This document shows, in pieces, positions 1 through 7,874 of a stretch of DNA of 41,481 bases (position 1 is the first letter of the stretch; every line of letters begins with the position of its first letter). The stretch is from assembly GCA_021647765.1 (NCBI GenBank), contig JAKIUD010000027.1:1-41481 (forward strand), read 5' to 3'. The notes under the pieces were generated by a model. It had not been told where the DNA came from, did not search any database, and saw only the letters and a list, made by a program, of their open reading frames with translations. Source of the DNA: Desulfuromusa sp. (GTDB taxonomy: Bacteria > Desulfobacterota > Desulfuromonadia > Desulfuromonadales > Geopsychrobacteraceae). The position numbers and the translations under genes are program-made.

Positions 1-450
1 ATGTCAGTGTCATCTTCAGCGCAATGCTCAGGCTTATGTTCCAAAAGTTGCTATGCGGGGAAAAGTTGCCGGTGAATTACGCCAGATATTTACTTCAGGT
101 GATCGAGAAGAAGCGGATCAGAGATTGAAAGATTTTGTGACAAAGTATGAAAAATCTGCGCCACGCCTGTCAGAATGGGCTGAAGAAAATATTCCCGAAG
201 GACTAACCGTTTTTAAGTTGCCAGTTGAACACCAGAAAAGAATGCGAACTTCCAATAGTATCGAACGACTGAACAAGGAAATCAAAAGACGAACCAGAGT
301 GGCCACTTTATTTCCAAACGAAGAATCTTTGCTCCGTTTGGTCAGTGCCATACTTGCAGAGATCAGTGACGAATGGGAAACGGGGAAAGTTTATCTCAGC
401 ATGGAGACAAAATGAAATCTGTCGCTATTTTACAGAAAAAATGTTGCTTT
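1..450 (+). mobile_element. Right-hand part of an IS256-type insertion sequence
   Basis: The transposase C-terminus ends at 415 and the A/T-rich ACAG-type sequence after it looks like an IS256-family terminal repeat. The exact right boundary, estimated at 440-455, cannot be fixed without the left end. The next open frame runs outward from inside this boundary, which suggests insertion into or beside a gene. Confidence 0.6.
2..415 (+). CDS. IS256-family (Mutator-type) transposase, C-terminal part
   Basis: The reading frame is open from the left edge of the window and ends at 415, so the 5' part of the gene lies outside. The visible 137 residues match the C-terminal region of IS256/Mutator transposases: an early CQCHLQRNAQAYVPK-like stretch, then SNSIERLNKEIKRRTRV, which holds the conserved C-terminal glutamate of the DDE active site, and a closing segment on survival of the chain to ISDEWETGK. 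The family catalyses cut-and-paste or copy-out transposition. The sequence just after the stop (TTTTACAGAAAAA at about 428-440) resembles the right end of such elements. Whether the copy is intact cannot be judged here. Confidence 0.88.
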   Translation, partial: CQCHLQRNAQAYVPKVAMRGKVAGELRQIFTSGDREEADQRLKDFVTKYEKSAPRLSEWAEENIPEGLTVFKLPVEHQKRMRTSNSIERLNKEIKRRTRVATLFPNEESLLRLVSAILAEISDEWETGKVYLSMETK

Positions 451-1028
451 ATCAAAGTGCGCAGGTCAGTGATTCTGGAAGTGGGGTGCAGATAACGGGA
501 GATGTAGGTTCAGGGAGTACCGCCTCCCCTGCATTACAGGAGCAGGGACAGGTTTACGGTCAGGCCCAGCAACAGCCCCGTCAAGTTGCAGATCTTCAAG
601 AGGATGAAATCACCTATTTTGATCCATCAACCATCCCGGATTCAACTCCTATCCCCGATACGGACTGGGTCTTTGAGGTGCCTATCAATGTCAGCACCCT
701 TCCAGCCGAGGTAAATAAATTAGGGGTTGTTTGTGAAGTATTTAGCTTTTCTCACCCTAGTGGCTTTAAAAGTGAGTATGGAAAAGCAAAAAGAAGACTC
801 GATTTAACGGCCGGCTCTTATCATGATTCTATTTTGATTGGAGTGGATAGGTCTGTTAACTATCTCAGGGACAGAAGCCTCGAGTATGAGTGCTATATGT
901 ATTTGATCGGCCCGGGAAATCGTTGGAAAGCTCCCAGTAGTGATCCCAACAGTACTCCTTATTGGCGGCGGGCAGACCCTGATAGGCTACTTAGATGGAA
1001 AACTGACCGGCAAACCCTACCAGAATAA
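441..1028 (+). CDS. Hypothetical protein, probably 5'-truncated by the IS
   Basis: I do not recognise this 195-residue protein. The first in-frame ATG after the transposase is at 441, inside or at the edge of the IS end, and no good ribosome binding site precedes it. The N-terminus may therefore be an artefact of the insertion. Residues about 10-50 are Gly/Ser/Gln-rich and low in complexity. The middle part is aspartate- and proline-rich and then becomes a more ordinary mixed alpha/beta sequence (PINVSTLPAEVNKLGVVCEV and onward). The last 20 residues are Arg-rich. Another frame opens at about 937 and runs to 1131, ending in ATGA overlap with the next gene, so the original gene may have continued there and this copy may be frameshifted. 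Context suggests a partner of the Hcp-like gene downstream. Confidence 0.45.
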   Translation: MLLYQSAQVSDSGSGVQITGDVGSGSTASPALQEQGQVYGQAQQQPRQVADLQEDEITYFDPSTIPDSTPIPDTDWVFEVPINVSTLPAEVNKLGVVCEVFSFSHPSGFKSEYGKAKRRLDLTAGSYHDSILIGVDRSVNYLRDRSLEYECYMYLIGPGNRWKAPSSDPNSTPYWRRADPDRLLRWKTDRQTLPE

Positions 1029-1131
1029 AACCGTATCGGTAGGGAACAATGACGAAATAACACGATCTGCTAAAGTTGGAAAGTTGGGAGATGTCATTCA
1101 ACAGAATAACCGAGAAAGGAGGAGAAAATGA
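940..1131 (+). CDS. Small ORF overlapping the hcp-like start; possible frameshifted 3' end of the upstream gene
   Basis: A 63-codon frame beginning with ATG overlaps the 3' end of the preceding ORF by about 90 bp. It ends in TGA that shares ATGA with the start codon of the Hcp-like gene at 1128, the usual geometry of translationally coupled neighbours. The peptide between residues 14 and 45 (IGYLDGKLTGKPYQNKTVSV) has ordinary composition. The competing frame becomes Arg-rich at the same place, which fits a frameshift between about 937 and 1028. No family is recognised and it could be a chance frame. Confidence 0.25.
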   Translation: MIPTVLLIGGGQTLIGYLDGKLTGKPYQNKTVSVGNNDEITRSAKVGKLGDVIQQNNRERRRK

Positions 1132-1532
1132 AAGTACGTAGATCATGGGTAGTAGTTGGTGTCATGTTGATGGTTATAGCTGGTGCAGCTATGCCAACTT
1201 ATGCCGCAGGGTGGATTAAAATTATTGGAGTTGACGGAGAATCTCAAGATAATAATCATAAAAATTGGATTGAAATATGCGGCGCACCAATCATCGTACC
1301 CAGAACCAAGGGAGCAGAGGGAGGCGACATCAAGTTATCCATCATCGGTGGAAAGTCGGTATCAGTCCTGCGGAGCTTTTCTCAAAACCGCCATGCATTC
1401 AAAAGTGTCATTATTGATGCCCCACCCAGGAAGATGATACTCAACAATGTGACCATCACCTCGATGTCAACCAGAATGGATGCAAGAACCGGAAAACAAG
1501 TGGCTTACCTCTCCTTGCATTATGAAATGTGA
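1128..1532 (+). CDS. Exported Hcp-like (type VI secretion tube family) protein
   Basis: The 134-residue product begins with a clear Sec-type signal peptide: a charged MKVRR start, a hydrophobic core to about residue 22 and an AYAA-type cleavage region. The mature part opens with IKIIGVDGESQDNNHKNWIEI, which closely follows the N-terminal Hcp motif (hydrophobic-x-GESQD-x-x-H-K-x-x-I-x-V). It ends with a segment (LNNVTITSMSTRMD...YLSLHYEM) matching the C-terminal Hcp strands. Hcp normally forms hexameric tubes of the type VI secretion system in the cytoplasm and has no signal peptide, so an exported version is unusual. No other type VI genes are seen. The start has a strong AGGAGG-like site at about 1116. 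It may be a domesticated secreted or periplasmic Hcp-fold protein. Confidence 0.7.
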   Translation: MKVRRSWVVVGVMLMVIAGAAMPTYAAGWIKIIGVDGESQDNNHKNWIEICGAPIIVPRTKGAEGGDIKLSIIGGKSVSVLRSFSQNRHAFKSVIIDAPPRKMILNNVTITSMSTRMDARTGKQVAYLSLHYEM

Positions 1533-1592
1533 TTTCTAAACAATAGGAATGTTACCGGCTACGGGCCAGAAAGTCTGGTTGGTAAAAAAGTC

Positions 1593-1916
1593 AGCAGGCA
1601 CAGCGCCTGCAACAGATGTTTGCATTGCTGTCATTATAAACCACACGAAGTGGCAAGACTGGCTAGCAACCTCAAGCTGAGGACGACAGATGTCATTGAG
1701 CAATACCTGGAATCTGAACAAAACTACCTCGGGATTAACTCTGAGAATAGAGCCCGTGTTTTTCTGGCCGGATCTGATTGTAGAGTCCATAGGGATCGTC
1801 CGCTGGTCTGTCGCCTGTATCCCCTTGGTTAGCAGGGAACGGTTGCTGCTTTTCTGGATGCATAGGAAACAACCCCTTATTTTGCTGCACGGGATCAATA
1901 CCGATAACTGCTTTTG
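1593..1916 (+). pseudogene. YkgJ-family zinc/iron-chelating cysteine-cluster protein, degraded
   Basis: In one frame the conceptual product reads CNRCLHCCHYKPHEVARLA, then a V-Q-YL helix, CRVHRDRPLVCRLYPLG, stop, GTVAAFLDA, stop, ETTPYFAARDQYR, stop. The order of CxxCxxCC, a helix, a second Cys pair in DRPLVCRLYP and a closing TVxxFL...Y segment is that of YkgJ-type cysteine-cluster proteins. TAG/TAG/TAA stops fall in frame at 1830, 1863 and 1905. The spacing between the CRLYPLG and TVAAFL blocks is shorter than I expect for the family, so an internal deletion is likely. There is no plausible start codon with a ribosome binding site. The gene is non-functional; the family in general binds metal through its Cys cluster. 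Confidence 0.65.
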
Positions 1917-1919
1917 ACG

Positions 1920-2807
1920 TCCTATGTAGTAGACTTGGAACTGTCCCGAAGTTTACAATCCACGAAGAAGGCGGCGATTCGCACCTCAAAAGTCAAAATG
2001 AGACCCTTATTTGGCTCTTATTCTTACAAATCTCAGCAGTTTGCTCTGATCCACCCTATCTCGCGTTAATTATCTTGTCCGGTTTGACGACAATTAAGAT
2101 GGCCGGTTGAGTTCCTCTGTTTTTTCAGGTGTTTTTTTTCTATAACTCCCCCCTTTGATTTTAATAATGCTGGCATGGTGGATAATCCAAACGACCACCG
2201 CCACGGTCATTAATGCATCGTAAAGATTTGATCCCATTGGCTGAAGAATTGATTGGGATATGCGTTCTTAAATAACTAAACTTAAACTATTGCCTTTTGC
2301 AATCTTGTCTCTCTCCCCACGGCATAACTTTCTTCCTCGCAACTTCAAGCTAAGTACTTGAAATTACTTAACATTAAAAGGTAGACGTTACTCCATGAAA
2401 ATTCACCCGCAGGGTGTGGGTCGCTAATTAGCGATATAGGATAGGAACGGTATAGCAACTTAGTTATTTAAGATCGCTCACGGCACAAAACCCCTTTATG
2501 CTGTGATTTTTTGGCTGCATGGATAAATTCTTAATTGACAACCTTCGGGAAATACGATAACTGATAACACTGTTATGAAGATAGTTAAAAAAAATAGCTA
2601 CATTTTTTGATTTACTGTAAATTAAAATAGATAAAACTTAATAATATGCAATTTGAAATTGTTGTACGTATAATGCAGTTTTCTGAACAAGACGAGGATG
2701 GCCGTTCAAGGCTGTCTGGATTGTTTTTAATGTTTATCTCTTGCACAGTGCAAAATTAGGGTAGCTGCGCATTATCGTGGCATTGATATTTCAGGAAGGA
2801 ACGCTAT
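1920..2807. other. Gene-free stretch with IS21 debris and the lrp leader
   Basis: Apart from the istB relic at 2094-2260 no open frame of credible composition is present. The part from about 2560 to 2680 is very A/T-rich and contains a perfect TATAAT at 2669-2674, but without a convincing -35 at the right distance (ATGCAA lies 17 bp upstream). It is the likely promoter region of the Lrp-type gene at 2808. A fairly long leader of about 125 bp would result. Confidence 0.4.
2094..2260 (-). pseudogene. istB-like (IS21 helper ATPase) 3' fragment, degraded
   Basis: Read on the minus strand, the segment gives FSQWDQIF in one frame, then a frameshift into YDALMTVAVVVWIIHHASIIKIKGGSYRKKTPEK and a stop at 2096. 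This follows the C-terminal part of IstB/DnaC-like helper ATPases of IS21 elements (xxLxxAVxDRLxHHxxIIxIxGxSYR), but with the DR replaced and the frame broken. It is a short relic, with no istA seen. The sequence further along (about 1935-2020 on the plus strand) looks like IS21 3' non-coding sequence, with a GTGCGAATC motif on the minus strand. Confidence 0.5.
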
Positions 2808-3293
2808 ATGGGATTGAACAATAAGCTTGATGATCTGGATAAAAGAATTATCCGTGTTTTAAGTGAAGACGGGCGTATCCCTGTAAAAAATCTTGTGGAT
2901 AGGCTCGACATTTCAAATCCGACGATAAATTCCCGGATGAAAAACCTGATTAACTCTGGTGTTTTAAAAATTGCAGGACTGGTTGACATCTTTAGGACTA
3001 AGGGATTGATCCTGGCCTTGGTTGCTATCAGGGTAAAGGATGACAGCAAAATGGATGAAACTTTGACCCGGATTTCAGAACTCGATGATGTTCATTCGGC
3101 AATGGCTGTAACAGGGAGATATGACATTTTTGCCGAAGTTGTTTTCGCTGGTGAGATGGAAGCTCTCTATAACTTCATGTCACAAAAACTACCAGCCCTG
3201 GAGAATATTGGATCCAGCGAATCATTTGTTGTGATGAAGTCAAAAAAGAAATGGTTATTACTTCCTCCTGGCTTAATTAATCGATGGGATTAA
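2808..3293 (+). CDS. Lrp/AsnC-family transcriptional regulator
   Basis: The product has 161 residues, the usual Lrp/AsnC length. Residues about 5-65 form the winged helix-turn-helix (LDDLDKRIIRVLSEDGRIPVK...NPTINSRMKNL). Residues about 70-150 form the RAM/ligand-binding domain, including the conserved V-x-G-x-Y-D segment (AVTGRYDIF) that lines the effector pocket at the dimer interface. Such regulators respond to amino acids or related metabolites and often control adjacent transport and catabolic genes. The start is supported by AGGAAGGA eight to ten bases upstream. It sits directly before the peptide importer and D-amino-acid catabolic genes in the same direction, so it is the best candidate for their regulator. 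A perfect palindrome lies in the gap to the next gene. Confidence 0.9.
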   Translation: MGLNNKLDDLDKRIIRVLSEDGRIPVKNLVDRLDISNPTINSRMKNLINSGVLKIAGLVDIFRTKGLILALVAIRVKDDSKMDETLTRISELDDVHSAMAVTGRYDIFAEVVFAGEMEALYNFMSQKLPALENIGSSESFVVMKSKKKWLLLPPGLINRWD

Positions 3294-3335
3294 TAACCAG
3301 TGTACTTATTGAGTGGTATAGAAAATATTAATTTT

Positions 3336-3366
3336 TATACTTTCCAGTAATTGGGTTACTGGAAAG
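3336..3366 (+). promoter_or_regulatory. Probable promoter -10 plus perfect 11-bp palindromic operator or hairpin
   Basis: CTTTCCAGTAA and TTACTGGAAAG form a perfect inverted repeat with a 5-nt spacer (3340-3366). A TATACT hexamer at 3336-3341 abuts and slightly overlaps it, so if this is the -10 box the palindrome covers the transcription start. It has no T-run on either side, so it does not look like an ordinary terminator. It may be the binding site of the Lrp-type protein encoded upstream. An mRNA 5' hairpin is the alternative. Confidence 0.45.
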
Positions 3367-3396
3367 TAGCAGACAACCTAAAAAAGGAGAATTATT

Positions 3397-4974
3397 ATGA
3401 AAATGGTTAGGTTTCTTAGCTTGTTGTTTTTAGTGTTTATGTTGTCGTTTATGTTTGTTTCACCGGTATTTGCGGCGGAAAAAGTTCTTAAAATCTCAAT
3501 GGATCCAAGTGACTCAGGCATAGATACTTTTAATCCTTTTACGGCAAACGGGACAAATAACATCTATTATATAGTCTATGACAGATTGGTGGAGATGGGG
3601 GCAGATGGTGTTATTTATCCACATTTATTGAAATCATGGGACGTTTCCGATGATGGCTTAACGATTACTTTTACTTTAAGGAAGGATGTTAAATTCCATG
3701 ATGGGTCTCAGTTGAATGCTGAGGTCCTTAAATGGTTTTTGCAAAACATGGCAAAAGGTAAATCAAAGTATATGGTCGCGGCGGTTGAATCTATTGATAT
3801 TAAAGATAATTTAACCGTTGTTTTGAATATGAGCCGTCCAGATCCAAATATTTTATATAACTTCACGTCCTCTTTTGCGGGGATCCCGAGTAAGCAGGCT
3901 GTTGAAAAATATGGCAAAGATTATGGTCGCAAGTATGTAGTTGGAACCGGACCTTTTGAGTTTGTTTCCTGGAAAACTGGTGCTGAGGTTGTGTTAAAGA
4001 AAAATCCTGATTATCAATGGGGATGCGCTCTATCCGTCAACCAAGGTCCAGCAAGAATAGACACGATCATCATTAAAGAAATCTTGGAAAACTCAACTCG
4101 ATTTCTTGAATTTAAAACTGGCGGTGTTGATGTCCTGGAAAATGTCCCCACCCTTTTCCTGGCGAAGCTCAGAGAAAATCCCGATACAAAAATTATAACT
4201 ATGGCGAGTAACTCTAATTTCCACATGGTTATGAATACCCAACGTGAGTTTTTAAATAACGTCAAAATCAGAAAGGCAATCGCCCTTTCGATTGATCAGA
4301 AAAGCATATTAAAAGCGGTGTTTCAAGGAAATGGCAGCCCTGCCTATACCTATCTTATTGATCGATTACCGGCACGAAATGTTGCTAAGAAATATGAAAT
4401 CAGGTACGACCCGAAAAAAGCCCAGGAGATTATGGCGCAAGAGGGTTGGAAAAAGAATAGTGCTGGATTTTTAACCAAAGAAGGGAAAAAATTGTCTCTA
4501 TCTCTGTGGAGTAAAAGTAATTCAGATGAGCGCAAAATAGCTGAAATCATCCAGGCTGAACTTTCACAATTGGGGATTGAAGTGAAAATGGAGCAATTTG
4601 ATCCCAGCTCAATTAAAGCGGAGTTTAAAAAAGGAATCCATGATTTGGTGGTACGTTCTTACGGTTGGGATAATGCTGACATTTTGGAGTGGTTTTTTAA
4701 TTCGACCCGTCCCGGTTATCCAAATGTCGCTATGTGGCATGATAATGAGTCTGACTATCTGATGCAAAAAGCAATGGCCCATTCCAAAACCTCTGAAGAA
4801 CGTATTCAAAACTTCAAAGATTATCATGAATATCTACTATCTCAGTACCTTTGGGCACCAATTATTAATACTGTAAATAATCATGCAATAAGTAAGCGCG
4901 TTATCATGGCCTCTGATCCAAAATTTAAAATTTTGATGGGTGGTCCTGTCCTTGTTGATATGGATCTTAAATAG
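3397..4974 (+). CDS. ABC transporter solute-binding protein, peptide/nickel family 5 (DppA/OppA type)
   Basis: The 525-residue product begins with a signal peptide (charged MKMVR, long hydrophobic stretch, AAE after VFA at about residue 26). It continues as a family 5 extracytoplasmic solute-binding protein: DTFNPFTANGTNNIYYIVYDRLVEM, LLKSWDVSDDGLTITFTLRKDVKFHDG and VGTGPFEFVSWK are the classical blocks. It captures oligopeptides or similar solutes in the periplasm and delivers them to the permease pair encoded next. No lipobox Cys is present, so a soluble periplasmic protein is expected. A good AAAAAGGAG site lies 8-10 bp before the ATG. A long hairpin separates it from the permease genes, as is usual where the binding protein is made in excess. 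Enzymes downstream suggest a ligand carrying a D-amino acid. Confidence 0.93.
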   Translation: MKMVRFLSLLFLVFMLSFMFVSPVFAAEKVLKISMDPSDSGIDTFNPFTANGTNNIYYIVYDRLVEMGADGVIYPHLLKSWDVSDDGLTITFTLRKDVKFHDGSQLNAEVLKWFLQNMAKGKSKYMVAAVESIDIKDNLTVVLNMSRPDPNILYNFTSSFAGIPSKQAVEKYGKDYGRKYVVGTGPFEFVSWKTGAEVVLKKNPDYQWGCALSVNQGPARIDTIIIKEILENSTRFLEFKTGGVDVLENVPTLFLAKLRENPDTKIITMASNSNFHMVMNTQREFLNNVKIRKAIALSIDQKSILKAVFQGNGSPAYTYLIDRLPARNVAKKYEIRYDPKKAQEIMAQEGWKKNSAGFLTKEGKKLSLSLWSKSNSDERKIAEIIQAELSQLGIEVKMEQFDPSSIKAEFKKGIHDLVVRSYGWDNADILEWFFNSTRPGYPNVAMWHDNESDYLMQKAMAHSKTSEERIQNFKDYHEYLLSQYLWAPIINTVNNHAISKRVIMASDPKFKILMGGPVLVDMDLK

Positions 4975-4978
4975 TTCG

Positions 4979-5023
4979 TTTTATCGTATGGAGTCCACGT
5001 CCTGTGAACTCCATACGATAAAA
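4979..5023 (+). terminator. Strong hairpin between binding-protein and permease genes (attenuator or mRNA stabiliser)
   Basis: TTTTATCGTATGGAGT and ACTCCATACGATAAAA form a perfect 16-bp stem around a 13-nt loop. The downstream flank is A-rich with few Ts, so it is not a textbook Rho-independent terminator. Its place fits differential expression of the binding protein relative to the membrane components, by partial termination or by protection of the upstream mRNA from 3' decay. Confidence 0.6.
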
Positions 5024-5076
5024 ACCAAATTTCAGTTTTATGAAATATTTTTTGCGGGATTTTTTAGGAATAGAAT

Positions 5077-6003
5077 ATGTGGACTTACATCATTCGGCGA
5101 ACATTATTGTTAATTCCAATATTTCTCATCATTTCTGTTGTGGTCTTTTCTCTTATTCATATGGTTCCTGGTGATCCGATTGATTCATTACTGGGCCCGG
5201 GATCGATTGCTTCTGATCGTGTGGAATTAACCAAGCTGTATGGATTGGATAAATCACTTCCTGTCCAATATGTTGTTTGGATGAAGAATATTCTCAATGG
5301 TGATATGGGGCAATCAATCATAGAGAAGCAACCCGTGCTGGATATGATACTTTATAATACGCCGTTCACGCTGCGATTGGGGTTAGCCTCGCTTGTCATC
5401 TCTTTTGTCCTCGGTATTTTCCTGGGAGTTATCTCTGCTGCAGCCAAAAATACCTTTATTGATTACATCTCCATGATTATCGCATTGCTTGGCGTAACGG
5501 TTCCTGCTTTCTGGCTCGGTTTGATTCTGATGTTGATTTTTTCCGTTATGCTGGGTTGGTTTCCGGTCTCTGGGTCTGGCAGTTTTCAAGCTCTGGTTTT
5601 GCCCGCGATCACCGTGGGTCTGGGAGGGGCTGGACTTATTGCACGAATCACCAGAGTCAGCATGTTGGAGATGTTCAACAAGGACTTTGTCTTGCTTTTA
5701 TATGCAAAGGGATTAAGCAAGCCTGCAATGATTGTGAAACACATTTTTCGCAATGCTCTTATGCCGGTCATTACAATTATTGGCTTAAGACTCGGATGGA
5801 TTATGGGTGGAGCCGTCACAATTGAGATCGTTTTTAGCCGCCCCGGGATTGGGAATATGCTGCTTTCTGCACTGTATCGCCGCGACTATCCAGTGGTACA
5901 GGCATCGCTGCTCGTTCTGACTATGGCGGTTATCATCGGCGCTTTTATTGCGGATATTTTGTACGCTTATGCGGATCCAAGGGTCAGAGACCTGTATAAA
6001 TAA
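5077..6003 (+). CDS. Peptide ABC transporter permease, DppB type
   Basis: The 308-residue product has six predicted membrane segments. It starts with the typical N-terminal segment MWTYIIRRTLLLIPIFLIISVVVF and the conserved MVPGDPIDSLLGP loop. The cytoplasmic EAA loop that contacts the ATPases is seen around residues 200-235 (ISRVSMLE to KGLSKPAMIVKHIFRNALMPV). The C-terminus GxxxADILYAYADPRVR is characteristic of DppB. It forms the inner-membrane pore with the next gene product. It follows the binding-protein gene after a hairpin and is closely followed by the second permease gene. Confidence 0.93.
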   Translation: MWTYIIRRTLLLIPIFLIISVVVFSLIHMVPGDPIDSLLGPGSIASDRVELTKLYGLDKSLPVQYVVWMKNILNGDMGQSIIEKQPVLDMILYNTPFTLRLGLASLVISFVLGIFLGVISAAAKNTFIDYISMIIALLGVTVPAFWLGLILMLIFSVMLGWFPVSGSGSFQALVLPAITVGLGGAGLIARITRVSMLEMFNKDFVLLLYAKGLSKPAMIVKHIFRNALMPVITIIGLRLGWIMGGAVTIEIVFSRPGIGNMLLSALYRRDYPVVQASLLVLTMAVIIGAFIADILYAYADPRVRDLYK

Positions 6004-6023
6004 ACAGAGAATTGGTGGTTGAA

Positions 6024-6902
6024 ATGAACAAGGTGCAATCAGGATTTAGAAAACACAAATCGCCATGGGTCATAATTTTTAACAGGTTTACCGGGAATAA
6101 GATGGGTGTTATTGGAACCGTGCTGATCTTATGCCTGGTCTTTGTCGCTATTTTCGCGCCCCTGTTAGAGCCCTATTCTTATCAAAGTCAGAATATTGAA
6201 ATTATGAATTCACCCCCTTCCTTAACCCATCTCCTTGGAACGGACGATTTTGGCCGAGATGTGTTCAGCCGAGTCATCAGAGGAGCCCGTATCTCATTTG
6301 TGGTTGGGGTCTTATCCGTACTGATATCGGTAGTTATCGGGGTTATTGTTGGCTCTATTGCAGGATTTTATGGTGGAGTCGTCGATATCATCCTGACGAC
6401 CATAGCGGATTTAACTTGGTCGATGCCAGCAATCTTAATTGCTCTCTTGATTGTCGCTGTGACTGGTGCGGGGTTGGAAAGTGTTGTTCTTGCGATAGGG
6501 TTATCATACTGGGCTCAATATGCCCGACTTATCCGAGGTCAGATCCTTTCTTTAAAAAGTGCTGTATTTATCGAGGCGACGAGATCGTTGGGAGCCAGTG
6601 ACTTTGTCCTTCTTTTCAAACATCTGATACCTAACAGCCTTTCACCTGTCATCGTTGCAGCAACTATCGGGATCGGTAATGCCATCGTTCTAGAGGCAAC
6701 CCTTGGCTTTCTGGGGATGGGTGCCCAACCTCCTACCCCGAGCTGGGGAGCTATGATGAGCAATGGCACCGCCTATCTCTTTATCGCTCCGTGGATGATT
6801 ATTTTTCCCGGTCTTGCCATGATGATTACCGTTTTGGGTTTTAATTTGTTTGGTGATGCATTGATAGATGTTATGGACATCAAAAACAAGGATTCCATTT
6901 AA
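6024..6902 (+). CDS. Peptide ABC transporter permease, DppC type
   Basis: The 292-residue product has the DppC layout: a cytoplasmic N-terminus, a first membrane helix (about residues 30-55), then the HLLGTDDFGRDVFSRVIRGARISF motif that precedes the transport domain, and the EAA loop ATRSLGASDFVLLFKHLIPNSLSPV. The end is the usual GFNLFGDALIDVMD. I chose the ATG at 6024, which has GGTGG a few bases upstream. TTG at 6012 is an in-frame alternative that adds four residues. The stop codon shares one base with the start of the ATPase gene, so the two are translationally coupled. Confidence 0.92.
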   Translation: MNKVQSGFRKHKSPWVIIFNRFTGNKMGVIGTVLILCLVFVAIFAPLLEPYSYQSQNIEIMNSPPSLTHLLGTDDFGRDVFSRVIRGARISFVVGVLSVLISVVIGVIVGSIAGFYGGVVDIILTTIADLTWSMPAILIALLIVAVTGAGLESVVLAIGLSYWAQYARLIRGQILSLKSAVFIEATRSLGASDFVLLFKHLIPNSLSPVIVAATIGIGNAIVLEATLGFLGMGAQPPTPSWGAMMSNGTAYLFIAPWMIIFPGLAMMITVLGFNLFGDALIDVMDIKNKDSI

Positions 6903-7870
6903 TGTCATTCTTGAAAGTAAAAGATTTACAGGTTGAATTTCGGGTTGATAAAAAGATGATCAAACCGATTGAGGGAGTTTCCTTCCAGATGCAAAAGGGT
7001 GAAGTTCTTGGCATGGTGGGGGAGACCGGATCGGGTAAGTCGCTGACAGCTCATGCCATCGTAGGACTATCGACGTTGGCAGGGGGAGTTATCGGCGGGA
7101 GTATCAAATTTGAGGGTCAGGATCTTCTGTCTCTCTCCGAAAAAGAGATGCAGTCAATCAGGGGGGCTCAAATAGCATTTATTCCCCAGAATCCCATGAC
7201 GTCTTTAGATCCCGTCTACCGGGTCGGGGATCAAATTATTGAGGCTTTACGTCAGCATGTCAAAATAAGCAAACGAGAAGCTAAACTCCAAGTCATTGAG
7301 GTTATGGCAAGGCTGAATATTCCGAATCCTGAGCGGGTCTTTCATCAGTATCCGCACCAACTTTCCGGTGGCTTAAAACAAAGAATTGTCATTGCTATCG
7401 GTGTGTGTACCAATCCGAAACTATTGGTTGCCGATGAACCGACAACGGCATTGGATGTCACCGTCCAAGCTCAAATTATACGCTTATTTAAAGAGATGAC
7501 CGTGGAGAGAGGGATCAGCCTGTTCCTGATAACCCATGATCTGGGCGTGATTGCTCAAGTTTGCGATAAGGTCGCAGTCATGTACGCTGGGAATATGGTT
7601 GAATTCGGGAGCATTGAAGCTCTGTTTAAGAACCCTCGTCATCCCTACACCAAAGCGTTACTGGATTGTATCCCTACGATTGGCATGGCAAAAGGATCTT
7701 TATCTGCAATCTATGGCAGTGTACCCAGTTCCGGTGTTTATCCAAGTGGCTGCCGTTATCACCCCCGCTGTCCATATGCTGACGAACAGTGCAGAAAGAC
7801 TATGCCGCCATTACTGGAAGTCGAAGTGGAAAATTGGGTGGCCTGCTATAAATATTATGGAAAAAAGTAA
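6902..7870 (+). CDS. Peptide ABC transporter ATP-binding protein, DppD/OppD type
   Basis: The 322-residue ATPase shows Walker A GETGSGKS (residues 40-47), a Q-loop in FIPQNPMTSLDP, the signature LSGGLKQR at about 155, Walker B LLVADEPTTALD at about 175 and the switch histidine in LITHDLG. The C-terminal oligopeptide extension with CRYHPRCPYADEQC is the Cys-rich segment typical of this subfamily. The signature has Leu where most members have Met or Gln (LSGG-L-KQR), which should be tolerated. It pairs with the following ATPase to power the importer. Confidence 0.94.
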   Translation: MSFLKVKDLQVEFRVDKKMIKPIEGVSFQMQKGEVLGMVGETGSGKSLTAHAIVGLSTLAGGVIGGSIKFEGQDLLSLSEKEMQSIRGAQIAFIPQNPMTSLDPVYRVGDQIIEALRQHVKISKREAKLQVIEVMARLNIPNPERVFHQYPHQLSGGLKQRIVIAIGVCTNPKLLVADEPTTALDVTVQAQIIRLFKEMTVERGISLFLITHDLGVIAQVCDKVAVMYAGNMVEFGSIEALFKNPRHPYTKALLDCIPTIGMAKGSLSAIYGSVPSSGVYPSGCRYHPRCPYADEQCRKTMPPLLEVEVENWVACYKYYGKK

Positions 7871-7874
7871 TCAT

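Noticed and set aside
2764..2800. TGGCAT-TGATA-TTTCA as a sigma-54-like promoter for the Lrp-type gene
   Set aside because: The GC element at the -12 position is missing and the spacing is not right.
7551..7874. Upstream extension of the DppF-type gene frame
   Set aside because: It overlaps the conserved C-terminus of the DppD-type gene in another frame and has no matching domain.
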